DNA from: Oscillospiraceae bacterium
GTDB taxonomy: Bacteria; Bacillota; Clostridia; Oscillospirales; Ruminococcaceae
DNA length: 30,291 nt
Assembly (NCBI GenBank): GCA_900768125.1
Contig: CAAGBS010000015.1
Location: forward strand, 1-30,291
Direction: 5' to 3'
Positions 1 through 6,418 of this stretch are shown here, piece by piece. The notes under the pieces are model-generated. The model did not search any database. It was given only the letters and a program-made list of their open reading frames with translations, and was not told where the DNA came from. Position numbers and translations under genes: made by a program. Numbering within the stretch: position 1 is the stretch's first letter; the number at the start of each line of letters is the position of its first letter.

Positions 1-40
1 ATCATCTGCGTCGTTACCAAACCTTGAAATACATCAAGTA

Positions 41-289
41 TTACTGCGGTTTGGTGCCTAGCATCTGATATAAGTCATGTACGAAATCTGCTCGTGTCCC
101 GGTTTTTAGAGGTTCCCTGTAGTACCCGGATTCGTATGTGTCATCGCTGAGGGTGAGCGTGATATTCGGGTTTTCAGATGAATTTTTGCAGCCTATTGTG
201 ATATCCCTCGCCAGCGCCGTAAGGGAAAATGCCGACAGTGCGACCGCCGCAGCCGTCATTGCCGAGATGATTCGCTTGCAGTGCTTCAT
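41..289 (-). CDS. small secreted protein of unknown function
   Basis: The 82-residue product begins with a clear Sec signal peptide: basic start MKHCKR, a hydrophobic Ala-rich core, then ALA just before the mature part at about residue 27. The mature part of about 55 residues is polar and has no domain I recognise. I chose the ATG at 287-289 because the signal peptide starts there. An in-frame ATG at 302-304 and a TTG at 311-313 are possible but would lengthen the N-terminus or fall in the operator. No convincing Shine-Dalgarno sequence precedes any of these starts. A near-consensus promoter lies directly upstream and is overlapped by a perfect palindrome, so the gene is probably transcribed on its own and repressed by a DNA-binding protein. 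Function unknown. Confidence 0.6.
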   Translation of the reverse strand: MKHCKRIISAMTAAAVALSAFSLTALARDITIGCKNSSENPNITLTLSDDTYESGYYREPLKTGTRADFVHDLYQMLGTKPQ

Positions 290-307
290 AACAGAAAACG
301 ACATTTC

Positions 308-333
308 GTACAATTATTCTGTAATAATTGTAC
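308..333. promoter_or_regulatory. palindromic operator overlapping the -10 box
   Basis: Two perfect 11-base arms, GTACAATTATT (308-318) and AATAATTGTAC (323-333), flank a CTGT centre. The right arm covers the -10 hexamer and the left arm covers the likely transcription start, the usual place for a repressor site. The sequence does not match Fur, PerR, LexA or CodY boxes as I know them, so the regulator is not identified. Confidence 0.6.
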
Positions 334-355
334 CGCGAAAAACCGCTGCTGTCAA
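327..355 (-). promoter_or_regulatory. sigma-A promoter of the small secreted protein gene
   Basis: Read on the minus strand, TTGACA (355-350) is followed after 17 bases by TACAAT (332-327). This is an almost perfect housekeeping promoter pointing at the gene that ends at 41. The expected transcription start is near 320, giving a leader of about 30 bases. Confidence 0.8.
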
Positions 356-373
356 TATCGGGCGCACAATAAT

Positions 374-799
374 TCAGCCTATCAGCCCGAGTATCACTCC
401 GGCGGCGAACTCCGCCATACAGCCGTATTCCGACCGCCCTCCGCGCCTTACGGGAAGTTCCATCGGCTCGCATACTCCCTCCGGTGTGGCGACTGCGCGG
501 TTGAGAGCGAGGGTCAGCGTTTCGCCGTCGTCGGAGGTCACGCTGACGGTGTTTTTCGCGCCCCTGCCGCAGGTGATAAGCTGCACCCCGGAAAGCCGCT
601 CCGCCGGGAATGCGCCCGCGCTGTCGCCGTTTATCATGACCCCCGCCGCGCGGCTGACGCAGGGTATCTCGGCGCCGTCCCAGACCAGCACGGCGCACTC
701 CGGGCAGTCCACGCTGAGGACTTTTTCCGCGTACACCGCCGGTATATCGGCGGGAAGAATGCAGTCCGGCGCGCCTATCACAAGAATGAAGCCTGGCAT
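374..799 (-). CDS. conserved-looking hypothetical protein, 141 aa
   Basis: An open frame of 141 codons begins MPGFILVIGAPDC and ends in a hydrophobic GVILGLIG tail. It has balanced composition and three cysteines in the first half, and reads like a real protein, unlike the Arg/Ser-rich frames opposite it. I recognise no family. The ATG (797-799) lies immediately after the terminator of the upstream cdaA-cdaR-FAD operon. The GGGGGT of that hairpin's second arm sits six bases before the ATG and could act as a weak ribosome binding site. Expression may therefore depend on read-through. The gene ends about 20 bases before the promoter of the small secreted protein. Confidence 0.55.
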   Translation of the reverse strand: MPGFILVIGAPDCILPADIPAVYAEKVLSVDCPECAVLVWDGAEIPCVSRAAGVMINGDSAGAFPAERLSGVQLITCGRGAKNTVSVTSDDGETLTLALNRAVATPEGVCEPMELPVRRGGRSEYGCMAEFAAGVILGLIG

Positions 800-830
800 A
801 AAAACACCCCCGAAAATTGATTCCGGGGGT
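800..830 (-). terminator. rho-independent terminator of the cdaA-cdaR-FAD operon
   Basis: On the minus strand, ACCCCCGGAA pairs with TTCGGGGGT (one bulged base) and is followed by GTTTTT. It lies about 25 bases after the stop codon at 854. Confidence 0.75.
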
Positions 831-853
831 TATTTTGCGCTGTTCTGCCGGAT

Positions 854-2440
854 TTATTCCGGAGTTCTCGGCGAGAAGTGTTCCATTATGCGCACGGCGG
901 TCTTTATGCCGTCCACCGCTGCGGACATTATCCCGCCCGCGTAGCCGCAGCCCTCGCCGCACGGGAAAAGATTCCCGGCGCACAGGGAGTACCCCTCCTC
1001 GCCGCGCGGGAGCCTTACCGGGGAGCTGCTCCGCGTTTCTATCGCGGTGAGAATGCTGTCGCTGTCGGAAAAGCCCGGTATTCTGCGGTCGAAGAAGCGC
1101 AGTCCGTTTTTCAGCGGCAGGCTGACGTAATCGGGGAAAAGTTCGTTGAGGTCAGCCGGCTCTATCCCGGGGGAATAGGTAGGCTCCACCCTGCCGGGAG
1201 TGAAGTCCGCGCCGCCGGAGATAAATTCCCGGGTGAGCGCCGCCGGGGCTTTCCCGCCGCCAAGCTGATACGCCTTTTCCTCCAGCCGGTGAATGAACTC
1301 AGCGCCTCCGAGCGCGCCGCCGCCGAAATCCTCCGGCGATACCGAGACCAGCACGGCGCTGTTGGCGTTTTTGCCCGCGCGGTCGAAGTAACTCATTCCG
1401 TTGGTGACGATAGTTCCGTTTTCGCTCGCGGAGGCAACGACATATCCGCCGGGGCACATGCAGAACGTATATACCCCGCGCCCGTTGTCGTGGTAGGAAA
1501 GCTGATATTCAGCGGGCGGGAGCGCAGGGTGCCCAGCGTGCCTGCCGTACAGCGCCCGGTCGATATCCGACTGAAGGTGCTCTATCCGCGCGCCGACTGA
1601 AAACGGCTTCGGGATAAGTTCCACGCCCTTTTGATTCAGCATGCGGAACGTATCGTGCGCCGAGTGCCCTACTGCCAGCGCCAGTGCGCCGCAGGGCATA
1701 TCCGCGCCGTTAACGCGTATGCTGTCCACCATGCCGCCGCGAAGCTCTAGGCTTTCCAGCGGGGAAAGGAAGCGGACTTCGCCGCCAAGCTCCAGCACCC
1801 GCTGACGCAGGCTCTTTACTACGCCGCGCAGCTTATCCGTGCCTATGTGGGGCTTTGCCTGGGTGAGTATCTCCTCCGGCGCACCGAACTCCACGAAGCG
1901 CTCCAGCACCCGTGAGCACAGCGGGTCGCCGATGCGGGTGGTGAGCTTTCCGTCCGAGAACGTGCCCGCGCCGCCCTCGCCGAACTGCACGTTTGTCGAG
2001 GTATCGAGCGCGCCGCCCGCCCAGAAGCCCTCCACGGCTTTTATGCGGTTATCCATGTCCGCGCCGCGCTCCAGCACGACCGGTCTGTAGCCAAATTCGC
2101 ACAGCGTCAGCGCGCAGAACATACCCGCCGGGCCGAAGCCCGCAACGTAGATATCTCCGCGCAGCTTTTCGCCGCCGGGGGTGACGGCAAGCTGTCCCGG
2201 CTCGTAAAGGCGCACGTTCTGGTGCTTTTCAGCAAGGCGGCGCTCCTTTGCGGAGTCCCTCAGGCTGACGTAGACGGAGTTCACAAAGCAGATATCCCGC
2301 CGCGCGTCCACCGAGGTCTTGTAAAGCTTCGCCGAAGCCGCCTCGCCGGGCTTTATGCGGAGCATGGAGAGCGCTTTGCCGACTGCGTTCTCCTTTGGTT
2401 CGTCCAGCGAGGTCTTTATCTGTGAGATGATTATTGCCAT
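854..2440 (-). CDS. FAD-dependent dehydrogenase-like protein (COG2509 type)
   Basis: This 528-residue protein has a basic N-terminal domain (about 1-90) followed by a Rossmann FAD-binding motif, GFGPAGM, at about 101-107. The next strand, VVLERG, ends in the acidic residue expected to bind the ribose. Later stretches such as LALAVGHSAHDTF and the C-terminal CGEGCGYAGGIMSAAVDG fit the family annotated as NAD(FAD)-utilising dehydrogenases, whose substrate is unknown. It is predicted to be cytosolic. The ATG is abutted by the cdaR stop codon and preceded by GAGGAA, so translation is probably coupled to the c-di-AMP genes. In Bacillus the third gene of this operon is glmM; here this oxidoreductase takes that position. 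A terminator follows. Confidence 0.85.
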   Translation of the reverse strand: MAIIISQIKTSLDEPKENAVGKALSMLRIKPGEAASAKLYKTSVDARRDICFVNSVYVSLRDSAKERRLAEKHQNVRLYEPGQLAVTPGGEKLRGDIYVAGFGPAGMFCALTLCEFGYRPVVLERGADMDNRIKAVEGFWAGGALDTSTNVQFGEGGAGTFSDGKLTTRIGDPLCSRVLERFVEFGAPEEILTQAKPHIGTDKLRGVVKSLRQRVLELGGEVRFLSPLESLELRGGMVDSIRVNGADMPCGALALAVGHSAHDTFRMLNQKGVELIPKPFSVGARIEHLQSDIDRALYGRHAGHPALPPAEYQLSYHDNGRGVYTFCMCPGGYVVASASENGTIVTNGMSYFDRAGKNANSAVLVSVSPEDFGGGALGGAEFIHRLEEKAYQLGGGKAPAALTREFISGGADFTPGRVEPTYSPGIEPADLNELFPDYVSLPLKNGLRFFDRRIPGFSDSDSILTAIETRSSSPVRLPRGEEGYSLCAGNLFPCGEGCGYAGGIMSAAVDGIKTAVRIMEHFSPRTPE

Positions 2441-3799
2441 TTATTCCTCGTTTGCAGATGTTGTCACGGCGCTGACGGTTATCTTGTAGCTTCCGACAGC
2501 CCAGCAGGTCTTTCCGCTGGCGCCGCTTATGATGACTGATACCGGAACGTCCTGCGAGCCGTCGTGCAGGGAAGCGGACAGCAGATTCGCGGTGACGTAG
2601 AAATCAGAGGAGGTAAGCGAGCTGATATCCTCGGACGGACCGATGACCGTGAGGGTGAGTTCCCTGGTTATCACGCTGACGTCCATGTTGTCCGGCTCGT
2701 TGACTATCGTGATGTTGCTTACGGGGAAGTCGAGCTTGCTGTAGTCCGCGATATCCCAGGTTATGCGCACGCTGTTTATGCCGGAGAGATTCTTGTAGCC
2801 GTCCGGAAGCTTTATCGGCACGGTGGATACGGTCTGATTTATGCGGATATCGGTGAGGTTTATCGGGTCTTCAAGTTCCAGTTCGCTGAGGTTGTTTATG
2901 CTGCCGTCAGGCGCTGCGACCATTATCGAAGTCGGCTGGATATCGTATTTCAGCGTATCAATGTCGAAGTTCTGCGGAACGCCGGTGAAGCGGAATTTCA
3001 GCGGGAGTTCCTTCTGTATCAGTATCGGGATATTCACAAGAACGCTGTCGGCGCTTAGCTTTATGTCGCTGCTGTCCACCTTGGAGCCGTTGTTCTTGTA
3101 GATGGTCAGCCCCGTCCTTACCTCGTGGCTTTCCAGCGTGGAGCCGTCGTATTCTGCGTTTGCCTCCACGCGGCTTATCTCGTTGAGGACTGATACCGAG
3201 CCGGTTATCGTCACTGTGGCGGGGTTTGCGGTTATCTCATCGACGTAGTAACCCTCCGGCAGACTGATATCCGGTGCGCTGGCGTCGATGGTAAATTCGC
3301 GGGTGGCTATCTCGTCAACGGTTATCGTGACCGCCATCTGGGTATTTTCCACCAGCGTGTAGTTTGTCTTGTCCTTTTTGCAGGATATCGTGACTGAAAG
3401 GTCGTAGGTGCCCGCGCGGCGGACGTTGGTGAGATCCAGCGAAGCGGTGAAATCCTCGGCTTTCAGGTCGGATATCTCGTAGCGCTTTCCGCTTATGCGG
3501 ATATCGGTGGTGCCTGTGTAGTCGCCGATTATCTGCAGGTTGTTGGATTTCATGTAGTCGGTAGGCTCCGCTTCTATCGGTATGCCGATAAGGCTCTTGT
3601 CTATCTCGGGGAACTCGTTGACGGATATCGCGAACCACGCCGCGAACGCCAGCAGCACGCTTATCAGCACTATCCACACGTTGCCGAAGAAGAACTTCGC
3701 AAGCCCTTTCAGCAGCCCGACAATATGCAGATTTTTCTTCTTTTCCTCAGCGGCAAGCTCCTCGGGGGTGCTGTTTTCTTCGTTTGGTTTGTTGCTCAT
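2441..3799 (-). CDS. cdaR: CdaR, YbbR-domain regulator of diadenylate cyclase
   Basis: The 452-residue protein has a charged cytoplasmic N-terminus and one membrane segment (about 41-59). The rest is extracytoplasmic and made of YbbR-type beta domains; recurring patterns such as ADSVLVNIPI, VRITWDI and DVPVSVIISG mark several units. YbbR proteins bind CdaA at the membrane and tune its c-di-AMP synthesis. The start overlaps the cdaA stop by four bases (ATGA), and the FAD protein follows directly, so the three genes are one translationally coupled operon. Length and domain order are normal for Clostridia. Confidence 0.92.
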   Translation of the reverse strand: MSNKPNEENSTPEELAAEEKKKNLHIVGLLKGLAKFFFGNVWIVLISVLLAFAAWFAISVNEFPEIDKSLIGIPIEAEPTDYMKSNNLQIIGDYTGTTDIRISGKRYEISDLKAEDFTASLDLTNVRRAGTYDLSVTISCKKDKTNYTLVENTQMAVTITVDEIATREFTIDASAPDISLPEGYYVDEITANPATVTITGSVSVLNEISRVEANAEYDGSTLESHEVRTGLTIYKNNGSKVDSSDIKLSADSVLVNIPILIQKELPLKFRFTGVPQNFDIDTLKYDIQPTSIMVAAPDGSINNLSELELEDPINLTDIRINQTVSTVPIKLPDGYKNLSGINSVRITWDIADYSKLDFPVSNITIVNEPDNMDVSVITRELTLTVIGPSEDISSLTSSDFYVTANLLSASLHDGSQDVPVSVIISGASGKTCWAVGSYKITVSAVTTSANEE

Positions 3800-4710
3800 T
3801 CTTCCACCTGGCTTTCATTGCTGTTTGAATGTGACTTCTTTGATTTCCCCTTTGATTTTGACGGCGCGGGGAGCGGCATTTCATCGCGGAGTATTTTCAG
3901 CAGCCATTCCTTGGGGTCGTATTCGTTGACGGAACGGGTCAGCTGACCTGATTTCGCGACTGAGATAGCGCCGGTCTCCTCGGATACGACTATCACCACT
4001 GCGTCCGAGTTTTCCGACATACCGAGCGCTGCGCGGTGGCGCGAGCCGAGTTCGGGGTCGATGTATTCGCGGCCCTGCTTTTCCGGCAGCGGGAGGAAGC
4101 AGCCTGCGGCGTATATCCGGTTGTGCCGGATTATGACAGCGCCGTCATGCAGCGGCGACTTGTTGAAGAACAGGTTGCAGAACAGTTCGGGCGTGGGGGC
4201 TGCGTCCACTATCGTGGATTTTTCGATTATCTCTTTGAGTTTCGTCTGCCGCTCTATGACTATCAGCGCGCCGGTGCGGGTGCGGCTCAGCCGCTCGCAG
4301 GCGTCGGAAATGGCGGTTATCGCCTTGTCGCGCGCCATCGCGTTTGCGGCGTCAGCCTTTTCGTAGTATGCGAGGAACGGTATCTTCACCTTTGCGGAGT
4401 TTCCGACCTTTTCGAGCAGCCGGCGGAGTTCCGGCTGGAACACCACGACTATCGCCACGAATCCCCACTGAATGAAGAAGTTCTGGAAAAGATAAGTCAT
4501 GACTTTAAGCTGACCTATCCACACGAATATATACAGAATGAATACCAGCCCGATACCCTTTAGCAGCTGCGTTGCGCGCGTTTCGCTCATGAATCTGATA
4601 ACTGCGATGATGATGAGCGTCAGCAGCAGTATATCCAGCACGTCCTGTATCTGTATGGACATCAGCACGCGCGGCAGGGCGGCTATCATCTCTGAAAAAT
4701 TTAGCGTCAT
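3796..4710 (-). CDS. cdaA: CdaA, membrane diadenylate cyclase
   Basis: The 304-residue enzyme condenses two ATP molecules to the second messenger c-di-AMP, which controls potassium uptake, osmolyte transport and cell-wall balance. Three N-terminal membrane segments are visible at about 24-40, 52-66 and 80-92. A DAC catalytic domain follows, with the signature DGA at 189-191 (PLHDGAVII) and RHR at 224-226 (GSRHRAALG), both intact. The C-terminus is a basic, Ser/Lys-rich tail. The ATG at 4710 has AAAGGGGA upstream. It is the first gene of the cdaA-cdaR-FAD operon and has its own sigma-A promoter. Confidence 0.96.
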   Translation of the reverse strand: MTLNFSEMIAALPRVLMSIQIQDVLDILLLTLIIIAVIRFMSETRATQLLKGIGLVFILYIFVWIGQLKVMTYLFQNFFIQWGFVAIVVVFQPELRRLLEKVGNSAKVKIPFLAYYEKADAANAMARDKAITAISDACERLSRTRTGALIVIERQTKLKEIIEKSTIVDAAPTPELFCNLFFNKSPLHDGAVIIRHNRIYAAGCFLPLPEKQGREYIDPELGSRHRAALGMSENSDAVVIVVSEETGAISVAKSGQLTRSVNEYDPKEWLLKILRDEMPLPAPSKSKGKSKKSHSNSNESQVEE

Positions 4711-4744
4711 TCCCGATTCCCCTTTGCAAAAATACTATGATAAT

Positions 4745-4773
4745 ATTATAACAGTATATCCCCGCGAATGCAA
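4745..4773 (-). promoter_or_regulatory. sigma-A promoter of the cdaA operon
   Basis: On the minus strand, TTGCAT (4773-4768) is followed after 17 bases by TATAAT (4750-4745). The transcription start should fall near 4738, about 30 bases before the cdaA start codon. Confidence 0.8.
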
Positions 4774-4856
4774 GAGTTATTTGCTAAAAAAATACACGGG
4801 CGCGGTCGGAGAAATTGTATAAAAAGTCACCAGGCTTCGCCATCTTTCTTAAAATG

Positions 4857-4865
4857 TGATATAAT
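4857..4865 (+). promoter_or_regulatory. extended -10 promoter of the sigma factor gene
   Basis: TGATATAAT is an extended -10 element. The best -35 candidate, TTCGCC (4836-4841), is poor. It lies about 70 bases before the sigma factor ATG, which has AAGGAGG seven bases upstream. Confidence 0.55.
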
Positions 4866-4934
4866 TTAGGATAAGACGTAGCATTCGCCGCTGAAATCGT
4901 AGTATATGGGTGAAGCCGGAAAGGAGGCAGTAAG

Positions 4935-5495
4935 ATGACAGAAGATGAAAAAATCGTTGAATTGTTTTTCGAACGTTCGGAACAGGCGATACGGGAGCTT
5001 GACTGCAAATACGGCAGGTTCTGCCGCAGGCTGTCGTACAACATCGTGAACAACATGCAGGACGCGGAGGAATGCGTAAACGACGCCTATCTGGGGGCGT
5101 GGAACGCGATCCCGCCGGAAAAGCCAGACCCGCTGCTGACATACCTTTGCAGGATAGTCCGGAACGTTTCGCTGAAATTGTATCACAGGAACAAAGCCGC
5201 CAAACGGAGCAGTTCCTACACGGTCGCTATGGAGGAGATAGGATCCTGCACAGCGGCGCCGGACGCGGTGGAAACCGAATTTGAAGCACGGGAGCTGGCG
5301 CGGCTCATCGAAAGCTTTCTGGATACGCTGAGCGTTGAAAACCGCGTTATCTTCATGCGGCGGTACTGGTTTTCGGACAGCTGCAGGGAGATAGCCGGGT
5401 TTGTAGGGCTTACGGAGAAAAATATCACCGTCCGGCTGACGCGTATACGCCGGAAACTGAAAAAGTATCTGAACGAAAGGGGGACGTTTGTATGA
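4935..5495 (+). CDS. ECF-type RNA polymerase sigma factor
   Basis: The 186-residue protein has the two-domain ECF layout. Region 2 (about 10-80) includes the core-binding stretch VNNMQDAEECVNDAYLGAW. Region 4 (about 125-180) has a helix-turn-helix ending in GLTEKNITVRLTRIRRKL. It would redirect RNA polymerase to a small regulon. The start is fixed by AAGGAGG at 4921-4927. The stop overlaps the start of the next gene by four bases, typical of a sigma factor co-transcribed with its membrane partner. The signal sensed cannot be read from the sequence. Confidence 0.9.
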   Translation: MTEDEKIVELFFERSEQAIRELDCKYGRFCRRLSYNIVNNMQDAEECVNDAYLGAWNAIPPEKPDPLLTYLCRIVRNVSLKLYHRNKAAKRSSSYTVAMEEIGSCTAAPDAVETEFEARELARLIESFLDTLSVENRVIFMRRYWFSDSCREIAGFVGLTEKNITVRLTRIRRKLKKYLNERGTFV

Positions 5496-6037
5496 ACCCG
5501 AGGATCTTCACCGAAGCTATGAGCGAGATAGACAGCAGATACGTCAGCGAAGCGCTCTCTTACAACAGGACCCGTCTGTTGAAAAAACGCTCTAAAAGGA
5601 TCGCGGTTTTAGCCGCCGCCGTCATAGCCGTGTTATGTCTCTGCGGATTCGCAGCGTATAGGTCCGGATTGTTCGACCCGTGGCTGCAAAAGCCGTCCGC
5701 CGAGCCGCTGGAAACTGTCCGCAGCGCGATAGAGGGTCAGGCTGAAAAGGAATATACAATATCCCTGCGCATTGAGGAAATAAAGATCGACGAAGACGAA
5801 ACGTCGCGCATCAGAGCCATGTATTCCGGCAGCGAACTTGCAAAGGCGAGAGGGTGGACAGACGAATATCTTGACGGGCACTTTGTTGTAGTATGGGCGA
5901 AATATTACACGGAGTACGACCATACAAGGACGTTTTTAGACGACGGTTATACCGAGCAGTATTTTTACCTGACCCAGGATACGGACTCCGGTGAATGGGA
6001 GATCAGCGACAATACATCTCCTGAGATAAGTCCGTAA
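5492..6037 (+). CDS. single-pass membrane protein, probable anti-sigma partner
   Basis: The 181-residue protein has a short cytoplasmic N-terminus containing EIDSRYVSEAL, a pattern common in proteins paired with clostridial ECF sigma factors. A basic stretch and one membrane helix (about 36-55) follow, then an extracytoplasmic domain of about 120 residues. I do not recognise the outer domain; it is acidic and rich in Tyr. The four-base overlap with the sigma gene and the topology suggest it holds the sigma factor at the membrane until a signal arrives outside. This role is inferred from context, not from a recognised zinc-finger anti-sigma domain, which is absent. Confidence 0.75.
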   Translation: MNPRIFTEAMSEIDSRYVSEALSYNRTRLLKKRSKRIAVLAAAVIAVLCLCGFAAYRSGLFDPWLQKPSAEPLETVRSAIEGQAEKEYTISLRIEEIKIDEDETSRIRAMYSGSELAKARGWTDEYLDGHFVVVWAKYYTEYDHTRTFLDDGYTEQYFYLTQDTDSGEWEISDNTSPEISP

Positions 6038-6082
6038 TAGCGCCGCGGGACGGATAAGCGGACATCGCGCCGGGACTTTTTT
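6028..6082 (+). terminator. possible terminator of the sigma operon
   Basis: AAGTCC (6028-6033) can pair with GGACTT (6073-6078), enclosing inner pairings CCGC (6043-6046) with GCGG (6058-6061). A run of six T follows (6077-6082). The stem is irregular and overlaps the stop codon, so this is tentative. Confidence 0.4.
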
Positions 6083-6094
6083 GCCGCATTCCCC

Positions 6095-6123
6095 TTGATA
6101 TTTTTTCGTAGTTATGCTATACT
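6095..6123 (+). promoter_or_regulatory. sigma-A promoter of the small protein/GH3 operon
   Basis: TTGATA (6095-6100) is followed after 17 bases by TATACT (6118-6123), with TGC just before the -10 box. The 75-aa gene starts about 50 bases downstream. Confidence 0.75.
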
Positions 6124-6171
6124 GAAATCAACACCGCACAGCGGAAATCTGACGAAAACGAGGTAATCTAA

Positions 6172-6399
6172 ATGGATGTCAAGGCAAAGATAGATGAGAT
6201 AGTGAACAAGGTAAAGAGCGACCCGAACATCGCTTCCAAGTTCCAGAAAGACCCGATAAAGACTGTAGAGGGCATTCTCGGCGTTGATCTGCCGGACGAT
6301 GTTATAAAGCAGGTTGTCGAGGGCGTAAAGGCGAAGATAAACGTTGACGATATCAATGGAAAGCTCGGCGCACTCGGCGGACTTTTCGGGAACAAGTAA
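6172..6399 (+). CDS. small helical protein resembling nitrile-hydratase-type leader peptides
   Basis: The 75-residue, Lys/Asp/Val-rich protein is predicted to be mostly helical. Its middle (about 22-55) has the pattern F-x2-DP-x4-(E)-x2-LGV-x-LPD-x2-I-x2-VV, recalling the NHLP/Nif11-type leader of some RiPP precursors. The tail (61-75) is glycine-rich, INGKLGALGGLFGNK. It contains no Cys, and the tail has no Ser or Thr, so a lanthionine or thiazole core is not available. No RiPP-modifying enzyme lies nearby. The gene has GAGG upstream and its own promoter, and is followed 19 bases later by the GH3 gene. I would call it a conserved small cytoplasmic protein of unknown role. Confidence 0.8.
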   Translation: MDVKAKIDEIVNKVKSDPNIASKFQKDPIKTVEGILGVDLPDDVIKQVVEGVKAKINVDDINGKLGALGGLFGNK

Positions 6400-6418
6400 A
6401 TCTGTTAGGAGAGGCGAA

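Noticed and set aside
17..56. ACCAAACC/GGTTTGGT inverted repeat at the window start as a terminator
   Set aside because: The arms are far apart, no T-run follows on either strand, and one arm is simply the end of the small secreted protein gene.
6172..6399. RiPP precursor
   Set aside because: No Cys in the protein, no Ser or Thr in the tail and no maturation enzyme or exporter nearby; only a leader-like pattern remains.
6344..6418. Earlier in-frame start for the GH3 gene
   Set aside because: It lies inside the upstream small protein gene and lacks a ribosome site; AGGAGAGG precedes the ATG at 6419.
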